Below, one piece after another: positions 47,301 through 56,707 of a stretch of 64,000 bases of DNA. Both the position numbers and the translations under genes were made by a program. The DNA is from Cydia pomonella (taxonomy: Eukaryota; Arthropoda; Insecta; Lepidoptera; Tortricidae). Position 1 is the first letter of the stretch. Each line of letters opens with the position of its first letter. The notes beneath the pieces were generated by a model. It ran no database searches. It was not told where the DNA came from and was given only the letters and a program-made list of their open reading frames with translations. The stretch spans positions 13,316,550-13,380,549 of the forward strand of contig NC_084707.1 of the NCBI RefSeq assembly GCF_033807575.1, written 5' to 3'.

Positions 47301-50300
47301 TCCGTCATTTAAGAACCGATTTGGAAAACTTTTTTGTGCAAAAGTATATATAGTTGTTCTCTCAGGTGATAGCATAGCTTCTATGAGGAGGTCACAGGAC
47401 TCCCAATAAATCCTTAGTAAATAAGAAAAATAAAACTAGGTATAGGTACGCTTAGAAATAGCGAAATGGTAGCGATTTATTTTCCTTACAATATTCCATG
47501 TGCCCATCATAAATTAGCTACCTATTATGTATTAACTCATCTACTCTACTACTAAAACATAAAACAATATTATGTATGTTCTAAACAAAACAAGTATCTA
47601 TTTACAATAACAATTTTCGTAATAGATATATACAGAGGATTACTACTAATAAATAACAATAATAATTAATTACTTATAAATAACAATAATTCAGCCTATA
47701 TACGTGGCCTGGGCACAGGCCTCCTCTCATGCGCGAGAGGATTACTATAACTAGCTTAAATTTAAAATAGGCCCTTGAGGCATTGTACAAGGATACTGGC
47801 GGCATTTCCTCGATCGCACTACTGATACGTTGTGCGAGAAAGCCGCCGGCTCTTCGGTCACCAGTGTTTTAAGCTGCTTAATACTTTTTTGAGGAGATTT
47901 ATTTGTAAAACTAGGTAAAGCAATCTCAGTCTACAGCTGGAACGTCCGCCGAAGGAAATGCTTCTAAAAAAGTACAGTGTGACGGTTTATATTCCAAGGT
48001 TTAAGGATGTACATCCTGTCAACCTTCCCGACTACTGTTATCGAAACGTGCAATAATCGTAAACAAATAACAAATTAATGAAACAAACCGTGAAGCTGAT
48101 ATCACAACAAATGTTTATTATTAACCATGACAACCGATAAACTAATTACGAGCATGATTGGCTTTCCATGCCATTAATTGGTAGGTATAAGTTGGTATAA
48201 GTATAGTAAAGTACATACCTACCTAATATGTAAGTAGCTATGGCTATATGTCACGCAAACGTACGAGTCGTACAATTTAATTAATTCAGTCAACCGTCTG
48301 ACAATCGAGCCTGATTTTGTAATTAACATAATGAACGAATTGACATCGCTACGAGTATACATATAAATATGTAGGTATGTCTCTTTTTATTTTACGAAAT
48401 AAAGACCGTTTTAATATCTAGTAAAGAAATTAAAACAATGTCAATTCACAATATTCAAATAATAACCCAGGAGCGGCAGAAATATACATATATATATTAT
48501 TAAATTACCTCTTCCTCCATTTTAACATGTTGAAAGGGTTTACACAAATAGGTTACGAGTATAATTTGGGATATTGTAGGTATATTTGCTTACGTTGGGC
48601 ATATTTAAATCCCTCGTATAATAAGTTTGACAAAATTCTCGAAACCGCCAAATATAATGTAGTAATAATAATACGCGAGATTATAGGTGTACAGTTTAGA
48701 CAAAATTTTATTGTGTATACAAAATGGAAACAGGGTTTTTGTGTTTAAAAAAAAAAGTCATATGATAATGAAAAAAGGAATTATCATCATTATCATTATC
48801 ATCATCTTTCTAGCGTTCTCCTGGCACTGGCTCTGCTCACTTGGGAGCCTGGGGTCCCAAGAGTTAGCACAGCACAGGCACTAGTTGCTACGAAAGCGAA
48901 CACCATCTTACAACACATAGACTTAGTTAATGCTTGAGAAATCTAGAGAAAATTAGCCCTTATTGGGATCAGTCCGGTCTCCTAACGATGTTTTCCTTCA
49001 CCAAAAGCGATTGGTAAATATCAAATTATATATCGTATATTCTAGGTACTATATACTACAAAAGCTCCAAGAAACTCATTGGTACGACCCGGGGATTGAA
49101 CCCACGCCCTAGTTTTAAAGTCTAGACATGTATATGTACGAGTACCTACTAAATAAGTAGGTACCTAATAACAAAAACTAGTTAACGTGAAAGTTTAATA
49201 ATAACTTCTAAATTAAGCCTTAAAAACAATATTAATCCTATTCTTTCTCATGTAACAGCAACTCGTAGTGAAGCGCCTACAACGAATGCTCGAGACTGAA
49301 TGTGGGGAAGAGGCGAATTGCAACGCGGAGACCGGCGTGCTCGCGGGTCTGCGGGCGCTGTGCGCCGCACTCGAGCGCAAGAGACCAGACGCCTTCCGTC
49401 ATGTCGCGCGGCAAGCCACGCGAGCTCCATGTGCCATGCTGCGCTCTGATACTGCGTTAGCGGAGTTGGCTTTGGCACTTGCACGCAGGATCACGAGAGA
49501 TAACATTACATGGTCGAAGGTAAGCTTTACTTGGACTACTTTAGAACCAAATATATCCCCCGGAGAGTCCGAAGAGACTGTGTTACTGCGCTGGAGATAG
49601 AACGGTCGGGTGCCGTTTGCAAATTTGCACCCTGATGCGCAGAGCTAGCTTTAGCACCTGTGCGCAGAATAAAGAGTAGTAGGATTCACTATGGACCTTT
49701 CGCCCACATATCAGGAATTCAAAACAACTTTTTTTTAATATTTTTGTATGCATTTTTTCAGATAGCAGCAGTGTTTTGTATTTGCGGGGCACTATCCCGA
49801 GAGGCAGCTGAGGCAGCAGATGGTGAACCAGCTTTAGAATTAGTCGCAGCGCCGGCGGCAGCGGTTGCAGACCTTTTGCATGAGGAGACTGGATCCTGGA
49901 TAGCAGCTAACGGTGGATGGGTAAAAACGAAAAACATTCAAGTCATTATATCACCTAGACTGTAATTGCAAACAACTATCTATGAACAAATTATCTCTGA
50001 AAAACAATCCCGAGGCTGGGCATATACAGGTTTAAGAGGATAGTGTAGGACGGTTTATCAGAAAAGCCTTTTCCATACAAACGTAGTCCCCATTTTCCTC
50101 TCTAATAAGACATAATGGAAAACATATTTGATGTAAGAGAGAAGTGTTGCACAATTTGATGTAATAGGTATATTAATTAACCCTAACTATGCCCCTTCGT
50201 TTGACTTTTCTAGATTGATTAGGTACTATAAGATTTAGCAGCGAAAAACAAATTCCACACAGTTTAAAAGCTCCTAACCTATAATTAATAATTGACATTT

Positions 50301-53300
50301 TCGAAAAAAAAAGGAAGCGCCGTGTTTAGGGATGCAAACCGGATTGATTTTCAATCCGGCCGGATCCGGCCGGTTTTTGACCCTAATCCGACCGGATCCG
50401 GATTAGTATAGGGATATTAAAGTTAATTAAATGACATATTTTTCTATTTTTTTGCGTGATACGTATTCCTAAATATATAATTTGAATTTATAAATAACTT
50501 CTTAATAATAAAATAGAACTTAGTATTAAAAAGTGTTACAATGTCAATGTCACTTTAAAAACAAAATATGAAATTGGTCATTTATTATATTTAACCATTC
50601 AGAATTGCTCAAATGTTCGTTTACAATTAGAAATTTGATTAGTTTCCAAAGCCTGATGATGGGATGTGGGGTGGGAATTGGAACTCCTTGAAAGGACAAG
50701 TTTTCGTAACTGATCTTTGATTTAATTATTTGTAACGTTGACATCCATTCTGGGTGTGTAATGTTTTTAATAATAACAATTTGCGAAATTTCATTTTTCA
50801 TAATTTGAATTGCATAATTTTGATATGCAGAAATTATGATTTGGTATAAAAACAAATACAATAAAAACGAATTGCATAATTTCGAAAGTAATTATAGTTT
50901 AGTAGCATAGTAATGTATTTGCATAACAGGCAACCAGTATAATGTTCACTCTGTATACTATTTTATACTCAGAACGTTTTTTATTCATGAAAACCAACAG
51001 CATAATGTTGAAGGTGTGGTTTCACAATCAAACCACGGGAAATCGTTCATAAACTTTATTTGATTGAGTTTGCTGAAAGTTTAACAACACTGAATTACTA
51101 ATTAATAAAAAAACATAAAACATTATATTTGCATGGAACATAATCGATTTTTCTAAGCGTCAAACTTACCTACATCCGTAATTTACGTCTGTCGACATAT
51201 ATTTTACCGCAAAGCAGCGGCCAGTGTGAGTTGGAACCTCTGTGGTTCCTAAAGGATTCAGATAAACTTCATATAAACGCCTAGTGAAAATGAACAAGCA
51301 AAAATACAATTTCCAAGACATATGGTTCTCCCCATATGGTCGCAGTTCTACCTAACACTCCTCCTCGCTTCGCTCGTCGTCGTACCTAACGGCGACCAGC
51401 TTTAAAGTTGAATAGGTAGATTGTTGTATAATTTAATAGTTTGATTGACACCAAGTATATTTATCATAGAACACTATGTCACCATTCGTTAAAATTTAGT
51501 ACTATATTTTAATTATTATACGAAATGTATGTTATAACAAGTAAAATTATTCCTAAGGATTGTTATGAAGAATGTTTTTATGATGATAGAGCATTCTGTC
51601 ATTAAATTAGTATGACTAACAACTTTATATGTTTTGTTTTTATACATAATGTTTATATTCTAGTAACAGAAGAAGATATTTTACTTTTAACCAAAATGAT
51701 ATTAAATGCGCTCCAGTATTATCTTGCTCTTATTTTTTTGTCCGTGAAAGTAGTAGACTGTATGATTTAAGAAATTGACTTTTCTTTAAATTTACAGAAA
51801 AGTATATCGATCAAATTATAGGGAACAAAACACGACACGACGATCTCATGCGCAAAATAATAGAGTGTAAGATTGAAAACCATCGTGGAAAGGGACTCCC
51901 TAAGAAAAGTTACATGGATCAAATAAAGATTTAGCTAGACATAGAGTAGCATGTACCAGGAGATGAAGAAGGATATTGCATAAGATTGGATGATGAAATT
52001 TTAAAGCCAAAGATTCTCTCTTAAATTTGAAAAGAAAAGAATCTATCATATTTTCATTCACACATATTGATGCGCCCAACTCTAGTCGGTGGAGTATCGC
52101 CGACTTAATCCTGCTCATTTGTTTAGTTTTAATCGCCTATCACAACATTAACCTTTTCTTTAGCATAAATTACAAATGCCTTTCATGGCATCTCTATCCT
52201 TTAATTTTTCTATTACAGTATTTATGTAATCGTCATATCGTGCCACCAACATGAAAGAAGAAGAAATCCTCCTCTGTTCCCAGTTATCGTCATAATAAAT
52301 ATATTTGTATCTTACTAAATTTTAACTTTCTCATTCGTTTTCTGTTCTGTTTAACTTCATACCTCTCATCCGCCGCGTTTTTCTCACCTAAAACGCGTGC
52401 GCGTGCTGTATTTAGGGTTTTTTTTATATTACCGGATCCGGTGATTTTTACCGGATCCGGTGACTCCAGAAAAGTACCGGATCCGGCCGGATTACCGGAT
52501 CCGCCGGACCGGATTGCAATCCCTAGCCGTGTTCCACTACCCTGTTAATGATCACTACAATAATGAGTTTCTTCAGCCTGCTCTCGTGACTGCTAAAATA
52601 TCGTCAATTAAATATGTGAATAGCTCTGTATCAAAGGCCATGCCTGGATAAGCTAAGTGAATCAGCCCCAGCGAGTTTTAGCTTATAATTTTTTTTGATG
52701 ATGTGGTTCTTTATATTAGTAGCAAGTATGCAAAACATTTAACAACTGGAGACGCCTTTAAGAGCTTACCCCTCTGTCGAAAACCTCGGCCAATGGTCAT
52801 ATGTATTGTATGGAGTGACGTTTATCTGACGTAGCTATTTGTACGTTACGTAGAAATAGCCATACATTTGATGTGCCTCGCCCCCGCAAAAATTGGCAGA
52901 CTGTTTTGTACAGAAAATTATAGTCAAGACGTCTCCAGTTTTTAAATCCTCCAAGCCTGCCAAAGTCCGACTGCCAAATTGAAATGATTCATCTGAGATT
53001 ACCGCATTAACCGGAACGTATGTTGCCTATACACACAGTTTTCATCGTAGGTTAGTGCTAGTAGAGCTTTTCTTTCGTTTTAGTCGAATTTCGTGAATAA
53101 AAAAGAAAATATCAAATTCGTAGTTACTGATCTAATCAAGTCTTTCTCTCACGCCGAATGATGACAATTTTCCAGTAAAAAGTTTTGAGACTTTTTTTAA
53201 GTTTTTATTTTTTATACACGCGTAGCATATAAGTACAAAAAATCTGTTACTTAAATTCTTTTTAAATTATGCCCAACCACAAGAGACTTAAAGGAACTGG

Positions 53301-53614
53301 CATAGAATGATTCCTTTTCGTCTTTTCGTTCATCTCGAGAGGCAGGTATCGTTTCTTATATGTAAAAAAGTCTATATTAATACTACCATAATACCTAATA
53401 CGTCCATAATGATATTGAGTAATAAAATTTGGTACAGTCTAATGAAAGATTTCGTTTACTTTAGAACGGCCTGCTGGAGCGACTGCGAGCCAGCGAGCGT
53501 GACCAGCGGTCCGAGAAGACACTGCGAGTCTTGGTATCCTTCTTCACCATGGCATTAGTGATTCTACTGCTGCTGAGATGGGTGCTACATGGCCACCCGG
53601 CGTACTACGGTTAA
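38108..53614 (+). CDS. Buffy: Bcl-2 family apoptosis regulator, Buffy/Debcl (BOK-like), multi-exon gene
   Basis: Five exons join in frame with GT/AG introns: 38108-38309, 46912-47150, 49259-49519, 49762-49920 and 53465-53614. They give 336 residues from the first exon base, or 288 from its only in-frame ATG (38252). The assembled order matches insect Bcl-2 proteins: a KRRFST/SRRLSATIGW region, QGRALCLQYIK leading into the core, a BH3-like helix, BH1 (NITWSK across an exon junction), BH2 (WIAANGGW) and a C-terminal anchor of about 20 hydrophobic residues. Family members bind each other and act at mitochondrial or ER membranes to control cell death. The family match is strong; Buffy rather than Debcl is my best reading because insects differ in copy number. 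Oddity: the usual Gly-Asp of BH3 is Cys-Ala here. The 5' end, and therefore the true start, is unresolved. Confidence 0.85.
38595..38922 (+). mobile_element. CTACGGAACCCTA inverted-end element, copy 2 (5'-truncated)
   Basis: This shares with copy 1 the order GATTATCTCCGAATATATTC, TACCCCACACTGTAGGG, a long C-run (about 38725), GTACGACTTTGTCGGC, a short (GACA)n and the CTACGGAACCCTA end (38910-38922). The left inverted end is missing. Confidence 0.75.
39005..39125 (+). repeat. LINE/SINE 3' tail ending in TAAA repeats
   Basis: GGTTGACTGGTAAAGAATGCC, then TGGCATTAAATCCGCC, then TACTGTGCAATAAAGTTTAA followed by AAATAAA units. This is the familiar 3' end of a dispersed retroposon in Lepidoptera. 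The body is missing. Confidence 0.6.
40300..40385 (-). repeat. tRNA-derived SINE head
   Basis: On the minus strand it reads GACGACCGGTCTGGCCTAG, then TGGGTAGTGACCCTGCC, and ends with GGGTTCAAATCCTGGTAAGG. TGGCCTAGTGGG fits the RNA polymerase III A box and GGTTCAAATCC the B box. The folded tRNA stems are not conserved, so this is a SINE promoter relic and not a tRNA gene. An (AT)n run at about 40285-40300 precedes it on the plus strand. Confidence 0.75.
40905..41400 (-). mobile_element. TAGGGTTCCGTAG-family element, copy 3 (inverted, rearranged)
   Basis: Read on the minus strand it has the same internal landmarks as 36735-37404: the G-run and GTTCAAAAGTTAGAGG at 41360-41395, and the block containing ACCTATCCAACGATACCCCACAC at 41075-41105. 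A foreign stretch (about 41140-41330) separates these parts. The terminal inverted repeat is not visible at either side. Confidence 0.6.
41563..41687. mobile_element. Short inverted-repeat element (ACAGATGTCAATCACAATG arms)
   Basis: ATACAGATGTCAATCACAATG at 41563-41583 and its reverse complement CATTGTGATTGACATCTGTAT at 41667-41687 enclose about 80 bp. The whole is a 125-bp hairpin-forming MITE. An (AT)n run precedes it. Confidence 0.75.
41700..41815 (+). repeat. Retroposon tail with ATT microsatellite
   Basis: TATGTAGTGTGCAATAAAGAA followed by TTTTATTATTATTATTATAG. GTGCAATAAAG followed by a simple repeat is a typical retroposon 3' end. Confidence 0.5.
42378..42434 (+). repeat. 31-bp tandem duplication
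   Basis: ATTTTACCGAAATGTGTAAT occurs twice, starting at about 42378 and 42409. It is a simple local duplication inside intron 1. Confidence 0.8.
42549..42782. mobile_element. MITE with GATC-GGGGG-C inverted ends
   Basis: The left end is GATCAGGGGGCGATTTTTGA; the right end inverts to GATCCTGGGGGCCGATCTTTG. The arms are about 25 bp with small gaps. An internal hairpin around TTTCGTCATTTGAAATTC and CGACGAAATGC is also visible. There is no coding capacity. Confidence 0.65.
45682..45710. repeat. (AT)n microsatellite
   Basis: An uninterrupted run of about 14 AT units in intron 1. Confidence 0.9.
46305..46492 (+). repeat. Retroposon 3' tail (CCCGCCGAGTTTCTTGCCGG type)
   Basis: It begins GTGTCCCGCCGAGTTTCTTG, has AGCTTTATTTGACGTTCATA and AAGCGCATTGTAATATGCC, and ends TAATAAACTATCTTTATC plus repeats. 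I recognise this as the 3' untranslated end of a frequent LINE-like family in Lepidoptera. The coding part is absent. Confidence 0.65.
46912..47150 (+). CDS. Buffy: Bcl-2 family gene, exon 2
   Basis: The acceptor is TTTACTGTGCAG/ATGC and the donor AATAAG/GTATTT. The encoded stretch contains DRTKRRFSTMVSS, an alanine run, SRRLSATIGWCLATP, VRQGRALCLQYIKTQIRR and ANK. The SATIGW and QGRALC...YIK words are the N-terminal core helices of insect Bcl-2 proteins. It ends in phase 0. Two other long frames overlap here because the exon is GC-rich; they lack this resemblance. Confidence 0.9.
47217..47345 (+). repeat. Dispersed repeat fragment related to 37905-37990
   Basis: TTTTTAACTGACTTCAATAT, GGAGGACGGTACTCAATTC, then CCTCAGAACTCCGTCATTTA and GAACCGATTTGG. 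It is a longer piece of the same family, in intron 2. Confidence 0.6.
47690..47890 (+). repeat. Dispersed repeat fragment (GGCACAGGCCTCCTCTCATG)
   Basis: CAGCCTATATACGTGGCCTG, then GGCACAGGCCTCCTCTCATG and CGCGAGAGG. This is a widely scattered lepidopteran repeat motif. The right boundary is uncertain. Confidence 0.5.
48815..49112. repeat. SINE-like repeat in intron 2
   Basis: CTGGCACTGGCTCTGCTCAC near the left and CAAAAGCGATTGGTAAATAT with GGGGATTGAACCCACGCCC near the right. The last word resembles a tRNA B-box region (GGTTCAATCC on the minus strand). The order matches a diverged SINE seen across moths. It ends about 147 bp before exon 3. Confidence 0.55.
49259..49519 (+). CDS. Buffy: Bcl-2 family gene, exon 3 (BH3-like region and start of BH1)
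   Basis: The acceptor is CATGTAACAG/CAA and the donor TCGAAG/GTAAGC, phase 0 at both ends, 87 codons. It begins QLVVKRLQRML. The BH3-like helix is LRALCAALERKRPDAFRHVA, aligned by the shared LE-R-P...VARQ pattern. The BH1 motif starts at the end (RITRDNITWSK). The BH3 signature Gly-Asp is replaced by Cys-Ala. The exon is much richer in GC than the surrounding introns. Confidence 0.9.
49762..49920 (+). CDS. Buffy: Bcl-2 family gene, exon 4 (BH1 continuation and BH2)
   Basis: The acceptor is CATTTTTTCAG/ATA and the donor GGATGG/GTAAAA, phase 0 at both ends, 53 codons. It continues BH1 with IAAVFCICGALS and ends with SWIAANGGW, the BH2 core, which exon 5 completes with NG. Intron 3 before it is only 242 bp. 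Splitting BH2 right after the tryptophan is a position seen in animal Bcl-2 genes. Confidence 0.9.
50327..52525. mobile_element. Non-autonomous hAT element in intron 4
   Basis: A 2199-bp element with an exact 8-bp target duplication, GCCGTGTT (50319-50326 and 52526-52533), and hAT-type inverted ends (TAGGGATGCAAACCGGATTG; the right end inverts to TAGGGATTGCAATCCGG). Both ends are dense in CCGGATCCGG words, which probably serve as subterminal transposase-binding sites. No transposase frame is recognisable. The interior includes a LINE tail fragment at about 51800-51990. Confidence 0.9.
51800..51990 (+). pseudogene. LINE polyprotein tail fragment inside the hAT element
   Basis: The reading gives KYIDQIIGNKTRHDDLMRK, KIENHRGKGLPKKSYMDQIK, a stop, then degraded sequence. 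The R-G-K-G-x-P-K-x-S-Y-M-D-Q-I-K pattern resembles the C-terminal part of RTE- or R1-like reverse transcriptase polyproteins. It is a remnant only. Confidence 0.5.
53325..53473 (+). repeat. Segment spanning the last splice acceptor, also present inverted downstream
   Basis: This runs from TTCATCTCGAGAGGCAGGTA to TTTAGAACGGCCT. It recurs in reverse complement at 56196-56707, interrupted there by a MITE. Shared words include AATACGTCCATAATGATATT and GATTTCGTTTA. The match includes the final splice acceptor and eight bases of the last exon, and then stops. Confidence 0.8.
53465..53614 (+). CDS. Buffy: Bcl-2 family gene, last exon (BH2 end and membrane anchor)
   Basis: The acceptor is TTTACTTTAG/AAC, phase 0. 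It encodes NGLLERLRASERDQ, a short basic stretch, the hydrophobic helix VLVSFFTMALVILLLLRWVL and HGHPAYYG, then TAA at 53612. The anchor would place the protein in the outer mitochondrial or ER membrane, as in the family. A polyadenylation signal is not obvious close by; the next clear AATAAA-like words lie several hundred bases downstream. Confidence 0.88.
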   Translation, partial: NGLLERLRASERDQRSEKTLRVLVSFFTMALVILLLLRWVLHGHPAYYG

Positions 53615-54131
53615 TAACCAAAATATGTCCTTATAAAATGATCTGCCTTATAATTTTCTACGTTAAAAACAACAATAGTGAAGTTAATCAGGCCAAATGA
53701 CGTTACATAAATTATACCTAGCCGAGCACAATAGCGCTTGATCAGAGAAAAGGTTACATTTATTTCGAGTTATGGAATATTATAAATACAGTTAGAACAA
53801 GCTAAGTTGATAGTGATTTTGATAGCCCAGACTGTGCCAGTGTTATTTTAAACGTCAAACTTATATGAAATTATGACGTTTAAGTATTAAAACATACACA
53901 GTTTGTGCTATCATCATCTAAGTATTTCTCGGGTCACACAATAGTATTGTAGTTGATAGGCTAATTAGTATTATTAAACATAATTTATTTTTGTTAAACA
54001 TTAAATATGATATTCGTGAAATGTGTTTTATTTATTTTAATCATGCTTAGGTATAATTTAGGTAACATTTAGAACTTCTTCAATGAGCATGGGGGTAAAC
54101 TAGAATGTAGAAAGAAACGTATTGTAATCAG

Positions 54132-54316
54132 AGCCCCTACTGTAAATTTATTCGATTTCGAAACGTGACGTTACGTTTACGTTAATTCTCATTTAGTATG
54201 GGATTTAGACACAGCGCGCCAAGCGGAACGTTTTGGAAACTCAAAATCCCATTAATGAGACTTAACGCTCACGCGTACGTCACATTACGCCATCGAATAA
54301 ATTTACACTAGGGGTA
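54132..54316. mobile_element. MITE with CCCCTACTGTAAATTTATTCG arms
   Basis: The left arm has CCCCTACTGTAAATTTATTC; the right arm ends GAATAAATTTACACTAGGGG. The arms are about 25 bp and extend imperfectly through ACGTGACGT and ACGTCACAT. It is 185 bp, non-coding, and lies downstream of the Bcl-2 gene. Confidence 0.75.
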
Positions 54317-54682
54317 CAGGAACCTACAGTAGACTTGATTGCACATAGTTACCTCATTCAATGATACCTATTTTAAAATCTATCTACACCTAATAGAAAC
54401 AAAAACATTTAGCGACCTACCTATAGCCCACATTTTTAGGTTACGCGCAAACCTTTTCAGGCTATGCCAATAATACATAAATAAGTACTTATAGCCAAAA
54501 TCAAATATTCGGTTCGAAATACTTAACCCAGCCTTTTTTTCAAAGTCGATATTTCAGTATGTCTAAAACACGCGATAGCATAGATATATAAAATCTAAAA
54601 AAAATACCTATTAGTGACATGAAAACACAGTTTTAAAGTTTCTTAGGTCAAAAAGTCTAACTAGTCTGAGTGAGTAATATAG

Positions 54683-54790
54683 TCTGTCAAGCCATTTTCG
54701 TCAGTAGAAAAAAGTGACACATTTAAAAAACATAGGCGTGAAGGGTTATCGTCCCATATTAAATTTAAATTTCACGCCTTTTTGTACTGA
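54683..54790. repeat. Hairpin repeat with GGCGTGAAGGGTTATCG, shared with 62636-62720
   Basis: GTCAAGCC is followed by ATTTAAAAAACATAGGCGTG and AAGGGT, then AAATTTAAATTTCACGCC, so the GGCGTGAA and TTCACGCC parts are inverted. 62636-62720 has the same order with GCGAAGGGT and AATTTCGCGG. It is probably a small MITE family. Confidence 0.55.
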
Positions 54791-54892
54791 CAAACTTGTT
54801 AAAGGGTTGGTGCGTTAGATTTCGCCCAATTATAGGAATTGCCAACTTTGAAATGTGAAAAAAAATCTTAATTGTAGTTTATGTGACTGCTA

Positions 54893-54935
54893 CATAATAA
54901 AAGGCATTAAAATACACGAGTGTTTTAATGCCTAA
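54893..54935. repeat. Imperfect hairpin around GGCATTAAAA
   Basis: AAAGGCATTAAAATACACG is followed by AGTGTTTTAATGCC, giving a stem of about 13 bp with one bulge. It lies in non-coding DNA. It could be a MITE end or a retroposon relic. Confidence 0.5.
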
Positions 54936-56195
54936 TTATGTACAGTTACATACACTATTTTATCTACATAGGTACATATTATAAACTTTCTATGATATAT
55001 TCACTAACCCAAATTACAGCCTCCGTTGGGGCATCATTGTCAACTCGTTGCTGTCTTGGCGGAACTCGCGGATATGTGGTGGCGTCACCGAAATACTTTT
55101 ATCGCTTATTTTACACGAAACTTTTGCTATAGTTACCTTAAAAGCAAAAAAACATATTCATTTTATACTTAAAAGTAATTAAAAGATAAACTGTAGGTAC
55201 GTCAAATGGGGGCCAGTGAAAACTTTTTTCACGCATGTAGTTTTTTTTTAAATCCTATTTCCGTATCATTCGATACAAACTAACATGCGAGATATGTCAA
55301 AATTATATGCAATTGACATTTCATTTCGAACAAAAAGGCATCTCGACTGTTATTAGAATAGAGGTCAAATCGAATAGCTTTTTTTCAGAGATGTTCCAAA
55401 TTTGAATGCATAACCAAATCGATTTTGATGTAGTTATGAAGCAATACCAACATTGTCACAGATAAGAAATATGTTGTAACAAAACAGTTTATCGTAATGT
55501 TACTAATGTTGGGGCATTATTTACGGATTTTGAAGGCATCTTAGAGGGTTTATGATATGTGTGTAGATAAAGTACATTTACTTTAATGTATTGTATCTGT
55601 TTGTATTGATCATAATGTCTTATTTAGGATAATAATATATTACTTGACTATATACCTATTTGGTTATTAAGTTATATAAATCTTAGAGAAATTTAGGGGA
55701 CGAGAACTAACATACCAATTGTGGACGCGACGAAGATCGAAGGACCAGCGTAAAGCGCAGTCCGAGAAATATAAAGGGACTATGGCTATGAGAAACTAAA
55801 ATTAGAATAAATCAAAAAGGATATTAATTATAAAGCCGACTTACCTGAATCCCAATCGTAGGGTTTTATTTACGGCGGCTGCCAATAATATAGTTTAATT
55901 TTGGTTCGCTTTCTTCTCTCCCCTTATCACTACTCCTACACACTCACGTTTATCGAGCTCTTATTTAATTATAATTTATTATGTAGTATTACTTTCGTGG
56001 TAGAAGAAATGTATGTTGTTTTCACAAGTTTTTCACTTGATTGACATTGCCAAAACGAAAGAAATTTAAATTCTGCTCTTCTTTATTTGCGTTTAAGTAG
56101 GTCGGCAAAAGGCGGGTGATATGAAATTTTTATGAAGTCGAATTAAGAGTTAAGTAGAGTATGAAAGAAGAGCGAGCGAAATGGATGAATATGAA
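54936..56195. other. Non-coding stretch, no gene seen
   Basis: AT-rich sequence with short frames only. I recognise no domain, no splice-flanked exon and no clear transposon ends. Confidence 0.5.
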
Positions 56196-56707
56196 TGAAA
56201 GGCCGTTCTAAAATAAACGAAATCTTAGATTAAACTGTATCAAATTTCATTACTCAATATCATTATGGACGTATTAGGTATATAGATTTTTATTACATAT
56301 AAAGCCCCCTCCGGACTATGCGCGTGAATCGCGGCGCGACTTCGCGGAGCGAACAGACCGCGACGTTGACGTGAAATTGATGTTTGGTTGATCAAGTTCG
56401 CACCCAATATAACCAAGTAGCCGCCATAGAAGGTTATGACAGTTCAAATTAACCGACTCGTGAGCGAATCGCGGCGCGAAGCGATCGCGAGTGTGAAGTC
56501 TTGCAAGTTCGCGCTTCGCGTCTCCTTTGACGCGGGCTAAATACCGACAAAAAACGAGGAATAAGGCGCGAAGGCGTGAACAATCAGCGAAATCGACGCG
56601 AGGGCCCTCCACACTCGCATTCACGGCTTCGCGTCTCGATTCGCGCACGAGTGTGGAGGGCCCTTAAGAAACGATACCTGCCTCACGAGATGAATGGGCG
56701 CGAACAC
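56196..56707 (-). repeat. Inverted copy of 53325-53473, split by a MITE
   Basis: Outside the MITE, the reverse complement gives GAGGCAGGTATCGTTTCTT, AATACGTCCATAATGATATT, GATTTCGTTTATTTTAGAAC and GGCCT, matching the segment around the last splice acceptor of the Bcl-2 gene with modest divergence. Homology ends in TTTCATTCA where the exon has GCTGGAGCG. Confidence 0.8.
56303..56664. mobile_element. GC-rich MITE, PIF/Harbinger-like, with TAA duplication
   Basis: A 362-bp insertion bounded by TAA on both sides (56300-56302 and 56665-56667), as judged against the uninterrupted copy at 53 kb. The right end inverts to AGGGCCCTCCACACTCG and the left end is AGCCCCCTCCGGACTATGCG. An internal perfect inverted pair, GGGCCCTCCACACTCG and CGAGTGTGGAGGGCCC, lies within the last 65 bp. 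It contains several GAATCGCGGCGCG repeats. A 3-bp TAA target fits PIF/Harbinger. There is no transposase. Confidence 0.75.

Noticed and set aside
50550..50861. 103-codon minus-strand frame in the hAT element as a transposase
   Set aside because: It has no hAT transposase or zinc-finger motifs, is AT-rich and is very short compared with the usual transposase length.
56316..56648. 110-codon minus-strand frame
   Set aside because: It falls almost entirely inside the GC-rich MITE and is due to its CG-rich repeats.
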